A stretch of 64,000 bases of DNA from Streptococcaceae bacterium (GTDB lineage: Bacteria > Bacillota > Bacilli > Lactobacillales > Streptococcaceae), in contig JAKVKP010000004.1 in assembly GCA_022484805.1 (NCBI GenBank), forward strand, positions 104,981-168,980. Direction: 5' to 3'. Both the position numbers and the translations under genes were made by a program. The first letter of the stretch is position 1. Every line of letters begins with the position of its first letter. The notes under the pieces are model-generated. The model ran no database searches, was not told where the DNA came from, and saw nothing but the letters and a program-made list of their open reading frames with translations. Of this stretch, positions 54,813 through 63,941 are shown piece after piece.

Positions 54813-57413
54813 TTAAGAAAGTCGATGTATTGCTTCCTTGGCAACAGTCAACCTTGCAATTGGGACACGATATGGCGAACAAGAGACATAATTCACGCCA
54901 ATTTTTTGGAAAAAGGCAATTGACTCTGGATTACCACCAACTTCCCCACAAACCCCAATTGAAAGATTCGGCTCAATTGCACGTCCCTTTTGAACAGCCA
55001 TTTCAACCAATCTGCCAACGCCGTCAATATCTAAAACTTGAAATGGATCATTCGCAAGTAGGCCTTTTTCTTGATAATCACCAATAAATTTACCAATATC
55101 ATCTCGAGAAAAGCCATAGGTCATCTGCGTTAAATCATTTGTACCGAAGCTAAAAAAATCGGCCTTTTCGGCTAACTGATCGGCCACTAAGCAGGCTCTA
55201 GGTAGCTCAATCATTGTACCGATTTCATACGGAATTTCAATATTCTTCGCCTGAAATATTGTTTGAATTTGCTCAATCAGCTGCTGCTTAACTAATTTTA
55301 GTTCAGAAGCTTCCGCAATCAAAGGAATCATAATTTTAGGTATAATTTCAAGCCCTTCACGCCAATGTTTAATTGCACTTTGGATGATTGCAGTCGTTTG
55401 CATTCGATAAATATCAGGTGCTGTCACACCAATCCGAACACCTCGATGACCAAGCATTGGATTGACCTCAGCTAAAGCTGCCACACTTTGCTCAACCTCA
55501 GCTACTGTCAACGACAACTCTTCAGCCACCTTTTGTATTTCTCTATATCCATGTGGTAAAAATTCATGCATTGGCGGATCTAATAAACGAATAATCATTG
55601 GCTTTTCTTTAGTAAGTTTGAACATTTGATAAAAATCAGCCTTTTGAAATAAAATTAATTGGGCCAAGGCTTCAGATTTTTGCTCTGTCAAAATCCATTG
55701 ACGCATTGCACGTAATCTTTCCACTCCAAAAAACATATGCTCAGTTCTAGCTAAGCCAACACCCTTCGCGCCAAAATCAAGTGCTGTCCGCAAATCCAAA
55801 ACCGTTTCAGCATTAGCATAAACTTTGACTTTGGCAATATCATCACACCACTGCATTAATTTTTGAAAATTTTCATCAATCTTCGACAGCTCAGTTTCAA
55901 TTTCACCAATATAAATTCGACCTGTTGTACCATCAATCGAAACGATATCTCCCTCAGTCAATAGTTGATTATTAATTCTTACAATTTTTTGAGCTTCTTC
56001 TATTTTTGCTGCTTCACAGCCGGTCACACAGCAAGTTCCCATACCACGTGCAACAACAGCCGCATGCGAGGTCATCCCACCATAAGTTGTAACGATTGCT
56101 TCTGCTGCAAGCATTCCCTCAATATCTTCTGGCGATGTTTCACGACGAACCAAAACCACCTTTTCACCAAGCGCAACTAGCTCCTTGGCACGTTCTGCAG
56201 TAAAGACTATTTTACCCACAGCAGCCCCAGGACTAGCGGGTAAACCACTGGCCAAGAGAGTCGCTTTTTTCAATTCTGATTCAACAAAAATAGGATGTAA
56301 GAGTTGATTGATTTCGTCAGGATTTATTTTTAAAATTGCCGCTTCTTTAGTCGAAATTTTTTCTGAAACTAAATCAACGGCAATCTTTAAGGCTGCCTTA
56401 GCAGAACGTTTCCCGTTACGAGTCTGCAAAAGATAAAGTTTACCGTGCTCAATCGTAAATTCTAAATCTTGCATATCACGATAATGTCTCTCTAATAAAC
56501 GTGCAATTTTCTGAAGCTCATCAAAAACAGTCGGCATTATTTGTTGAATACTTTCAATCGGTTGTGGCGTTCTTAAGCCCGCAACAACATCCTCTCCTTG
56601 CGCATTAACTAAAAATTCACCGAATAATTCATTTTCTCCAGTACTTGGGTTACGGGTAAAGGCAACTCCTGTTCCGCTACGTTGACCACTATTTCCAAAA
56701 ACCATACTTTGAATATTGACGGCCGTTCCTAAATTATCATCAATTTGATTAAGCGCACGATAGACCTTGGCCCGATGGTTGTTCCAAGAATTGAAGACAG
56801 CTTGAATCGCATATTCTAATTGTACGTATGGATCTTGGGGAAAAACACGTTGATTAATTTGATAAATTTGATGAAATGCGTCTATTAAGGTAATAAATTC
56901 ACCTTCCGAGAAATCGCTTACATTTTTATCGTATTTTAATTCATGCCTTGAAATTTGAGCATCAAATTGTGACTTTGGAATCGCAAAAACAACATCACCA
57001 AACATTTGTAACAGCCGACGATAACAATCATAGGCAAATATATAATTATCGGTCATTTTTGCCAATGCTGTTACATTTTGATTATTTAATCCTAAATTTA
57101 AAATAGTGTCCATCATACCCGGCATTGAAAACTTGGCACCACTGCGAACAGAGACTAATAATAAATGATTTGATGAATTAAAAGTCTTACCTGTCTCACG
57201 CGCCAAAGCTCGAATTGCCTGCTCAATTTCTAATCGAAGCGCTTCATTGTAAACACCTGTTTCTAAAAAGGACATGCAAGCCTCAGTAGTTACAGTAAAA
57301 CCTGGTGGAACTGGTAAGCCTAAGCGTGTCATCTCAGCTAAATTCGCCCCTTTTCCTCCAAGTAGTGATTTCATTGAGGCATTGCCTTCAGCAAAACTGT
57401 AAACATTTTTCAT
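54813..57413 (-). CDS. ppdK: Pyruvate, phosphate dikinase
   Basis: 866 residues. It makes phosphoenolpyruvate from pyruvate, ATP and phosphate, bypassing pyruvate kinase in gluconeogenesis. The nucleotide domain (about 1-340; KGANLAEMTRLGLPVPPGFT, SVRSGAKFSMPGMMDT), the swivelling His domain with GGMTSHAAVVARGMG (phospho-His and the regulatory Thr two residues before it) and the C-terminal PEP/pyruvate barrel (LARTEHMFF, GVCGEVGGNP) are intact. AGGAGG precedes the ATG. It shares an overlapping divergent promoter region with fbp. Confidence 0.97.
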   Translation of the reverse strand: MKNVYSFAEGNASMKSLLGGKGANLAEMTRLGLPVPPGFTVTTEACMSFLETGVYNEALRLEIEQAIRALARETGKTFNSSNHLLLVSVRSGAKFSMPGMMDTILNLGLNNQNVTALAKMTDNYIFAYDCYRRLLQMFGDVVFAIPKSQFDAQISRHELKYDKNVSDFSEGEFITLIDAFHQIYQINQRVFPQDPYVQLEYAIQAVFNSWNNHRAKVYRALNQIDDNLGTAVNIQSMVFGNSGQRSGTGVAFTRNPSTGENELFGEFLVNAQGEDVVAGLRTPQPIESIQQIMPTVFDELQKIARLLERHYRDMQDLEFTIEHGKLYLLQTRNGKRSAKAALKIAVDLVSEKISTKEAAILKINPDEINQLLHPIFVESELKKATLLASGLPASPGAAVGKIVFTAERAKELVALGEKVVLVRRETSPEDIEGMLAAEAIVTTYGGMTSHAAVVARGMGTCCVTGCEAAKIEEAQKIVRINNQLLTEGDIVSIDGTTGRIYIGEIETELSKIDENFQKLMQWCDDIAKVKVYANAETVLDLRTALDFGAKGVGLARTEHMFFGVERLRAMRQWILTEQKSEALAQLILFQKADFYQMFKLTKEKPMIIRLLDPPMHEFLPHGYREIQKVAEELSLTVAEVEQSVAALAEVNPMLGHRGVRIGVTAPDIYRMQTTAIIQSAIKHWREGLEIIPKIMIPLIAEASELKLVKQQLIEQIQTIFQAKNIEIPYEIGTMIELPRACLVADQLAEKADFFSFGTNDLTQMTYGFSRDDIGKFIGDYQEKGLLANDPFQVLDIDGVGRLVEMAVQKGRAIEPNLSIGVCGEVGGNPESIAFFQKIGVNYVSCSPYRVPIARLTVAKEAIHRLS

Positions 57414-57451
57414 AAAATCCTCCTAAATCATCTATTAATATGTATGATTAG

Positions 57452-57480
57452 ATGATATAATACGTCTTAAATAAAGTCAA
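57452..57480 (-). promoter_or_regulatory. ppdK promoter, overlapping the divergent fbp promoter
   Basis: On the minus strand TTGACT (57475-57480), 17-base spacer, TATCAT (57452-57457). Its -10 shares two bases with the plus-strand -10 of fbp. Confidence 0.65.
57453..57461 (+). promoter_or_regulatory. fbp extended -10 promoter
   Basis: TGATATAAT on the plus strand with a weak -35, giving a leader of about 45 bases. It overlaps the ppdK -10, so the two polymerases cannot bind together. Confidence 0.55.
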
Positions 57481-57512
57481 TATGATGTATTATATTTTAA
57501 GGAGTTAATTTT

Positions 57513-59420
57513 ATGATTGCAGATAAATACAATAATTTATTATTTGAACAATTTAAAACAAAAGAGGCAATTCTCACAGAGCTAATTAACCTAGAGGCAA
57601 TATTGCAATTACCGAAGGGGACTGAGCATTACATTAGTGACATCCATGGAGAATACGAAGCTTTCGCCCATACCCTCCGTAATGGCGCTGGTATTATCCG
57701 TGAAAAAATATATTTATTATTCCCTGAGCTACCAACGCAAGAAAAAGAAGCGTTAGCTTTATTCGTGTATTATCCTGAAAATTATTTAAATAGTAATAAA
57801 AAAATGCCAGATGATTGGTATTTTATCAAGCTTGAACAGCTCATTATCCTTTTAAAGGAAGTTGCTGGTAAATACTCTCGTTCAAAAGTAAGAAAGGCAC
57901 TGCCGAAAAATTTTGCCTATTTAGCAGAAGAATTAATTTTTCGGTTTGAAATTCAGGACTTAAAAGAAAGCTATTATCTAACTATTATTAATAAATTAAT
58001 TCAATTAAATCAGATGACAGATTTCCTAATCGCGATTTGTCAAACGATTCAACGTCTTGTAGTAGACCATCTACACGTCGTTGGAGATATCTTTGACAGA
58101 GGGAATCAGGTTGAAAAAGTAATGGATGAATTGATTGAGCACCATAATGTGGATATTCAATGGGGTAATCATGATATCCTATGGCTCGGTGCTATGTCAG
58201 GATCAAAAATTTGTTTAGTAGCTCTGTTGAGAATTGCTGCACGCTATGATTATCTTGATGATATTGAAGCTGCCTATGGATTTAATTTAAGACATTTATT
58301 CATATTTGCTGAAAAGAATTATGCGAATAATGAGGCATTTTATCCCAAAAATTGTCCCAATCAAATTAAAAAAGAAAATTTATCAAAGGTTCATCAAGCC
58401 TTGACAATCATTCAGTACAAGCTAGAAAGTCAATTAAATGAACGACGTCCTGAGTTTCAATTATCTGGTGGCAAACTGCTAAACGGCTTGTCGAGTGATC
58501 GAAAAACGATTGAAATTAATCACCAAAAGTATTTATTGATGAATGGATGCTTTCAGTTGGTTGATACTAAAAATCCAGAGCAACTCACAACAGAAGAAAA
58601 ATTAGTATTGGAATCATTATTGGCAAGCTTCCAAAATTCACAGCGTTTAAAAAACCATTTAGACTTCTTAATGAATCATGGCAGTATGTATCTAGTCTAT
58701 AATGGTCAGCTCCTATTCCACGGCTGTATCCCTTTGGATGATGATGGTAATTTCAAAAGTATTTTTTTAAATCAAGAAAGTTTATCAGGTAGAAAATTAC
58801 TTGATTTCTTTGATAATCAGCTTCGAATGGGCTATAACAATCCTGACTGTTATAATGACTTCGCAACTGATTTATTCTGGTATGCTTGGTGTGGTAAGTA
58901 TTCTCCCCTTTTCGGAAAAGAAAAAATGGCTACTTTTGAACGCTATTTTATTGCCGATAAATCTAGCCACCATGAAAAGAGAAATCCTTATTTTAATTTC
59001 CGCAATCAAAATAATTGTTGCGATCAAATATTGGCGGAATTTGGGTTATCTGGTAATAATGCACATATTATCAATGGGCACACACCAATCAAAGTCACAC
59101 AGGGCGAGAGTCCAATTAAAGCTGATGGTAAACTTATCGTGATTGATGGTGGGTTATCCAAGGCTTATCAAAAAACTACCGGTATTGGTGGCTATACATT
59201 ACTCTATACCTCGACCGGCTTTCAAATTGTCACGCATCAGCCTTTTAATTCTGTAACAGCTTTATTTAATCAAAAAACACCCAAAAGCACAGTTTCGACC
59301 AAACGAATTATTGATCATGATGAATTTCGTGTCTTAATTAAGGACACTTCGATTGGTAAAGAATTGCAACGACAAATTGCTGATTTGGAGGAACTAGTTC
59401 AGCAAAACTTTAACGAATAG
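57513..59420 (+). CDS. fbp: Fructose-1,6-bisphosphatase, class III
   Basis: 635 residues, the length typical of Firmicute class III enzymes. It hydrolyses fructose-1,6-bisphosphate to fructose-6-phosphate in gluconeogenesis. Metallophosphatase motifs are clear: DIHGEYEAF, VVGDIFDRG, WGNHDILWLG and later GHTPIK. AAGGAG lies before the ATG. It diverges from ppdK, and the pair covers the two irreversible reversals of glycolysis. Confidence 0.96.
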   Translation: MIADKYNNLLFEQFKTKEAILTELINLEAILQLPKGTEHYISDIHGEYEAFAHTLRNGAGIIREKIYLLFPELPTQEKEALALFVYYPENYLNSNKKMPDDWYFIKLEQLIILLKEVAGKYSRSKVRKALPKNFAYLAEELIFRFEIQDLKESYYLTIINKLIQLNQMTDFLIAICQTIQRLVVDHLHVVGDIFDRGNQVEKVMDELIEHHNVDIQWGNHDILWLGAMSGSKICLVALLRIAARYDYLDDIEAAYGFNLRHLFIFAEKNYANNEAFYPKNCPNQIKKENLSKVHQALTIIQYKLESQLNERRPEFQLSGGKLLNGLSSDRKTIEINHQKYLLMNGCFQLVDTKNPEQLTTEEKLVLESLLASFQNSQRLKNHLDFLMNHGSMYLVYNGQLLFHGCIPLDDDGNFKSIFLNQESLSGRKLLDFFDNQLRMGYNNPDCYNDFATDLFWYAWCGKYSPLFGKEKMATFERYFIADKSSHHEKRNPYFNFRNQNNCCDQILAEFGLSGNNAHIINGHTPIKVTQGESPIKADGKLIVIDGGLSKAYQKTTGIGGYTLLYTSTGFQIVTHQPFNSVTALFNQKTPKSTVSTKRIIDHDEFRVLIKDTSIGKELQRQIADLEELVQQNFNE

Positions 59421-59461
59421 GTGAGGCAGCCATTTAATCGCCTTTACTAAAAAGAACTCAA

Positions 59462-59512
59462 TGAACCGGCCATTAAGAGTTAGATTTTATCTAATTTTTA
59501 ATGGTCGGTTCA
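59462..59512. terminator. Long hairpin between convergent fbp and glycyl radical enzyme genes
   Basis: A 15-base inverted repeat (59462-59476 with 59498-59512, one mismatch/G-U) encloses a second TTAGAT/ATCTAA stem. U-tracts are short, but the stem is long and the placement fits termination from both sides. Confidence 0.65.
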
Positions 59513-59555
59513 AAGGTTAAAAAATTTTATGCTAATTGTCACTTTTAAATCTTCT

Positions 59556-61994
59556 CTAGAGCACCTGTTCAGTTCGTGCAATAATATCGTCTTGAGTGGC
59601 TTTAGAAAGTACATTAAAGAAGGCTGAGTAACCTGCAACACGAACAATCAAATCACGATATTTATCTGGATGCTTTTGAGCATCAAGCAATGTTTCACGC
59701 GAAACAACGTTATATTGAATATGATAGCCGTGTAATTGATTAAAGAAGGCACGAATTAGCATAATCAATTTCTGTTTATCTTCCTCTCTTGCTATCATTT
59801 GTGGATTCACTTTTTGATTGAGTAAAACGCCACCAATGATTTCCTCTGTCCTTAACTTCGAAACTGATTTTAAAACAGAGGTTGGACCATTCTTATCCAT
59901 ATTATGAGAAGGCGAGCAACCTTCTGCTAAAGGTGTCCAGGCATTACGACCGTCTGGTGTTGCCATCGTCCCCCTGCCTTGACCAACATTGGCTGAAATT
60001 GAAGAAGTTCCTGAATAACGTGTGCCACCAATCGAACCACGTCCATAACGTGTATTTGGATATTTTTTAACCTCATCAATATAACTATCATAAGCTGACA
60101 CAACCAATTGATCAACAGAGTCATCGTCATTTCCGTACTTTGGTACTTCATCTATAATCATTTGTTGTATCTCTTGACCACGTTCACCCGCATAATCTGT
60201 CATCAAAGCTTCCCACAGCTCAGCTTGTGAAATCTTACCTTCTTCAAAAACCAATTGTTTAATTGCTGCCAAAGAATCTGCTAAATTAGCAATACCTACC
60301 TGTAAACCAGAGATGAAGTCATAGATTGCACCACCTTCTTTTAATGTCTTGCCTCGACCGATGCAATCTGCTGTTAATGCTGAACAAAGCACGTCTGGTA
60401 CCTCTCGTTCCAAGCCCAAATCAATCGCATTTTCAACAATAACACTCATCTTCGTTAATTCACGAACCACTTTATCCCAAGCTACTTGCAATTCTTTAAA
60501 AGTAGTCATTTCGGTAAAATGACCATAACCCTTTGTAAATCGTTTGCCCGAAACAGGATCTACACCATCATTCATCGCAATCAATAAAATTTTAGGAAAA
60601 TTCATATAACTCATGCCTGTACAACGATAGCCCCACTTACCAGGAACTGCAGTCTCAACACAACCGATTGCACTATAATCATAAGCATCTGCTTCACTAA
60701 CACCAATTTTAATAAATGACGGAATAATAATTTCATCATTATTAAATGCTGGCATACCGAAGCCAAGCTTCATTACTTCAATACATTCATTCATAAATTC
60801 TTTATCCAAGCCTGAATGATAGCGAACGGTAAGGTTTGGCTGTGGTAATTTAGTTTGAGCAACACTTTTTAAAACAAGATATGATAATTCATTTACAGCA
60901 TCCTTTTTATCTCTTGTTTGGCCACCAATTGTCACATTTTGGTAGAGTGGACTACCAGCGCTACTAAAAGTATGTGCCTGACTACGCACTTTATTAATCG
61001 TTAAAGTTTTAATCCAAATATTCGTTAGTAGTTCTACTGCTTTTTCTTCAGTAATTTGATGATTAAGTAAACCTCTTTCCAAGTATGGATACATGTATTG
61101 ATCAAAACGTCCATAGGATAAAGAGTGACCATTAGATTCAATTTGTAATATTAATTGAATAAACCAAACGGCTTGAATCGCCTCTTGGAAAGTTTCCGCT
61201 GGTTCATAAGGAACCTTCTCACAAATACGACTAATTTCAAGTAACTCTGAACGACGTTTTGGTTTGGCTATTTCCGCCATTTCTCGTGCCAAACTAGCAT
61301 AGCGATTCGCAAATGTTAAAACTGCATCCATCACAATATCAACAGCCTTATAAAATTGATACTTATCAATATTTTCTGGTTGCGTCAAATCCAAATCTGC
61401 CTTTGCTTGACGTGCACGCTTCTGATAACCTTTTAAACCAAGCTTAAGCATCATTTGATAATCTACCGCAAGATGAGCATCTCCAGAATTCATCTTACCT
61501 TCCATTCCAAAAAAGCCAGTTTCCATATAAACTGAAACCTCATCAGGTAATAATGCACCTGCCTTCGCCCTCAAATTGTTATTATCCCAGAAAGAGGCAA
61601 TCGAACGTAAGTCTGCCTTTGTTTGCTCCGTAATCTGAAAAATATCGCCATCTCGTTTTTCAAATAAATCAAGCTCATCAATCACAAATGCCATTGTATA
61701 TTCTGGAAAAATTGGTGCATCACGGTTGGAAGCTGCCTGATTACCAACAATCATTGTTTCATCTTCAATATAAATTGACATTTTCTCTAAAATATTTTTT
61801 AACATTAGCGCCCGTTTTACAACACTCGGCTGATTTTGATACATCTGATAAGCCTCTGTTGCCAGTAAAGCACGCTCAGCACAAATATAGGGCTGTTTAG
61901 TAAGAATACTTTCACGATAATCATTCATTCTTTTAGTAAGTTGACCAAAATGGTTCGTTTTTAACGCTGTTTTTTCTTGAATAATTGTTTTCAT
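59556..61994 (-). CDS. Glycyl radical enzyme, PflD/Pfl2 type
   Basis: 812 residues. The C-terminal RVAGYSAFF carries the radical Gly788, and the active-site SAIGCVETAVPG has the Cys and the nearby Glu (C-x-E) seen in dehydratase-like members rather than the Cys-Cys of true pyruvate formate-lyase. The substrate is therefore probably a polyol or related alcohol, not pyruvate; annotation as formate acetyltransferase would be unsafe. AAAGGTGG lies before the ATG. Its activase and a DeoR regulator lie next to it. Oxygen-sensitive and active only anaerobically. Confidence 0.9.
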   Translation of the reverse strand: MKTIIQEKTALKTNHFGQLTKRMNDYRESILTKQPYICAERALLATEAYQMYQNQPSVVKRALMLKNILEKMSIYIEDETMIVGNQAASNRDAPIFPEYTMAFVIDELDLFEKRDGDIFQITEQTKADLRSIASFWDNNNLRAKAGALLPDEVSVYMETGFFGMEGKMNSGDAHLAVDYQMMLKLGLKGYQKRARQAKADLDLTQPENIDKYQFYKAVDIVMDAVLTFANRYASLAREMAEIAKPKRRSELLEISRICEKVPYEPAETFQEAIQAVWFIQLILQIESNGHSLSYGRFDQYMYPYLERGLLNHQITEEKAVELLTNIWIKTLTINKVRSQAHTFSSAGSPLYQNVTIGGQTRDKKDAVNELSYLVLKSVAQTKLPQPNLTVRYHSGLDKEFMNECIEVMKLGFGMPAFNNDEIIIPSFIKIGVSEADAYDYSAIGCVETAVPGKWGYRCTGMSYMNFPKILLIAMNDGVDPVSGKRFTKGYGHFTEMTTFKELQVAWDKVVRELTKMSVIVENAIDLGLEREVPDVLCSALTADCIGRGKTLKEGGAIYDFISGLQVGIANLADSLAAIKQLVFEEGKISQAELWEALMTDYAGERGQEIQQMIIDEVPKYGNDDDSVDQLVVSAYDSYIDEVKKYPNTRYGRGSIGGTRYSGTSSISANVGQGRGTMATPDGRNAWTPLAEGCSPSHNMDKNGPTSVLKSVSKLRTEEIIGGVLLNQKVNPQMIAREEDKQKLIMLIRAFFNQLHGYHIQYNVVSRETLLDAQKHPDKYRDLIVRVAGYSAFFNVLSKATQDDIIARTEQVL

Positions 61995-62031
61995 TTTAAA
62001 CCACCTTTTAATTTTCTTTTGAAATTAATTT

Positions 62032-62053
62032 AAGTTTCTTTCGTAACTAAATG
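62032..62053. promoter_or_regulatory. Candidate DeoR operator at the glycyl radical enzyme gene
   Basis: AAGTTTC followed after four bases by GTAACTAAAT. The same elements without the four-base insert (AAGTTTC-GTACGTAAAT on the minus strand) lie at the activase promoter (about 63027-63045). Confidence 0.35.
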
Positions 62054-62079
62054 CTAGCATGATTAAAACTCAAAGTCAA
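62051..62079 (-). promoter_or_regulatory. Promoter of the glycyl radical enzyme gene
   Basis: On the minus strand TTGACT (62074-62079), 17-base spacer, TGC-TAGCAT extended -10 (62051-62059). The candidate operator lies directly downstream. Confidence 0.6.
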
Positions 62080-62160
62080 TTTAAAACAGAAAAAGAGGTT
62101 AAAGTTATATAAACTTCACCTCTAAAAATATATCTATCTAGTTTTATAAAAAGTCAATTA

Positions 62161-62904
62161 TCAAACTGTAATTAAATTTAAGCCATACTTTTCTAACTGC
62201 CTAGATATTTGTAAATCAATACCAGTATCTGTAAAGATTGTGTCAATCTCCGAAACATTAAATTCAGTTACCAAGCCTCTTTGTATAAATTTACTAGAAT
62301 CTGTTAAAATGATCACCTTATTAGCAGATTGGGCCATTAGCTTTGAAGCGTCTGCACGCGCTAAATCACTTCCGGTAAAGACTCCTTTTGGATTGTAGCC
62401 ATCAATACCGACAAATAGTTTGTCAACATAAAAATGATCAACCACCGTCTTAATCAGTGGTCCAACATTAACTTGGGAATCCTTTTGATACTCCCCACCT
62501 AATAGAATAATTTCAATATTATCATATTTACGAACATAAGCTGCTAGAAAACATGAATTTGTAATGATTGTCACATCTTTACAATGCATTGCAATCTCTT
62601 CGGCTAGCAAGACACAAGTCGAACCCGATTCAATAATAATTGTCTCCCCATCATTTACAATATCGCGTGCCCGCATTGCAATCTTCTTTTTCAGTTCATA
62701 GTTAGTAGCTAAGCGATAATTTAAATCGTCTTGATTATTAATTTCAGCAAATCCATGTTGACGATGAATCATTCCACGTTCTTCTAATCTATCCAAATCT
62801 TTTCTTATAGTTACTTTCGAAACATTTAGAAGCTCTGCTAACTCATTAACTTCTACTTTTTTTCTTTGATTAACAATTGCGATAATTTCGTCTTCTCTAG
62901 CCAA
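62161..62904 (-). CDS. DeoR family regulator
   Basis: 247 residues. Winged helix-turn-helix at the N-terminus (VNELAELLNVSKVTIRKDLDRL) and a DeoR-type sugar-phosphate sensor domain with GSTCVLLAEEI and FVGIDGYNPKGVFTG. Such regulators usually repress adjacent carbohydrate genes until a phosphorylated metabolite binds. It starts with TTG at 62904 preceded by GGGGGTG. It sits between the enzyme and activase genes and likely controls both. Confidence 0.88.
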   Translation of the reverse strand: MAREDEIIAIVNQRKKVEVNELAELLNVSKVTIRKDLDRLEERGMIHRQHGFAEINNQDDLNYRLATNYELKKKIAMRARDIVNDGETIIIESGSTCVLLAEEIAMHCKDVTIITNSCFLAAYVRKYDNIEIILLGGEYQKDSQVNVGPLIKTVVDHFYVDKLFVGIDGYNPKGVFTGSDLARADASKLMAQSANKVIILTDSSKFIQRGLVTEFNVSEIDTIFTDTGIDLQISRQLEKYGLNLITV

Positions 62905-63026
62905 ATCAGCACCCCCATATGATTTTCAGTCTATCATAGAGGAAATTAAAAAACAATTTTAAAAATCAAAAACCCAATCTACTTTTTGGTTATATATTCC
63001 TTATTTAAATTTCTAAAGAAATAAAA

Positions 63027-63057
63027 TAATTTACGTACGAAACTTTTGTGTTATAAT
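63027..63057 (+). promoter_or_regulatory. Promoter and candidate operator of the activase gene
   Basis: A TG-T-TATAAT extended -10 (63049-63057) is preceded by TTTACG (about 63030-63035). The candidate DeoR half-sites lie between and over these elements. Confidence 0.5.
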
Positions 63058-63092
63058 TAATTAAAATAAAATGTTGTCCAAAGGAGGTCATT

Positions 63093-63869
63093 ATGCAAAA
63101 TCAGGCATGTATTTTTAATATTCAAAAATTTAGCATTCATGACGGCCCAGGAATACGAACTGTTATTTTCTTCAAAGGCTGCCCACTTCGCTGCTATTGG
63201 TGCTCCAACCCTGAATCACAATCTGGAGTACCTGAAAGAATGTGGAATCAGCAGAAAAAACAAGAAACAACCGTTGGTAACTACCAAACAGTTGATGAAA
63301 TTGTCGATGAGGTAATGAAAGATGAGCCGTTCTACATTGAGTCGAATGGTGGAGTCACTTTTTCTGGTGGCGAGGTATTATTTCAAGCAAAATTTGCAAC
63401 ACAGCTTGCCAAAATTTTACATCACAAGGGCATTCATATTACCTGTGAAACTACTGGTTTTGCCAATCAAGATGTATTTAACAGTTTTATTGCAAATATT
63501 GATTTACTATACTTTGATGTCAAGCATTATAATGCCGAGAAGCATAAAGCAGGTATTGGTGTAGACAATATCTTGATACTAAAAAATTTACAATATGCGC
63601 TTGCCAATCATTCTAATCTCATTGTTAGAATTCCAATTATTCCCGATTTTAACGACAGTTTAAAAGATGCTACACAATTTGCTCAGTTATTTCAGCTTAT
63701 GGGTGTCAAAAAAATTGAACTCCTACCTTTTCATCAATTCGGTGAAAAAAAATATCAATCGCTCAAGCGGGACTATCAAATGGCCAATATTCCCCAATTG
63801 CATACTGAAGATTTATTAGAGCATCAGGCCATTTTCCATGAAGCAGGCATTAAATGCTTTTTAAGATAA
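63093..63869 (+). CDS. Glycyl radical enzyme activating enzyme (radical SAM), short form
   Basis: 258 residues. The radical SAM cluster cysteines are Cys30, Cys34 and Cys37 (GCPLRCYWCSNPES); GGVTFSGGE binds SAM. It abstracts hydrogen from the glycine of the enzyme at 59556-61994. Activases of dehydratase-type enzymes usually carry an insert with eight cysteines for two more clusters after CSNPES; here residues ~42-72 contain no cysteine, so the insert is absent and the layout resembles the pyruvate formate-lyase activase. AAAGGAGG precedes the ATG. Confidence 0.92.
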   Translation: MQNQACIFNIQKFSIHDGPGIRTVIFFKGCPLRCYWCSNPESQSGVPERMWNQQKKQETTVGNYQTVDEIVDEVMKDEPFYIESNGGVTFSGGEVLFQAKFATQLAKILHHKGIHITCETTGFANQDVFNSFIANIDLLYFDVKHYNAEKHKAGIGVDNILILKNLQYALANHSNLIVRIPIIPDFNDSLKDATQFAQLFQLMGVKKIELLPFHQFGEKKYQSLKRDYQMANIPQLHTEDLLEHQAIFHEAGIKCFLR

Positions 63870-63896
63870 AATAAGGTAGGACAGCTTTTTGTTGTG

Positions 63897-63938
63897 AACC
63901 CCATAAGTTAGACCAAAAATCTAACTTATGGGGTTTTT
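63897..63938 (+). terminator. Terminator hairpin at the IS left end
   Basis: Perfect 16-bp stem, 7-base loop CCAAAAA and a U-tract; it is 27 bases downstream of the activase stop codon. Confidence 0.8.
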
Positions 63939-63941
63939 CAT

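Noticed and set aside
54806..55087. Plus-strand ORF of 93 codons inside ppdK
   Set aside because: It is the antisense of the conserved C-terminal part of PPDK and has no ribosome binding site. Similar antisense ORFs inside gap-operon genes, walK and the glycyl radical enzyme were dropped for the same reason.
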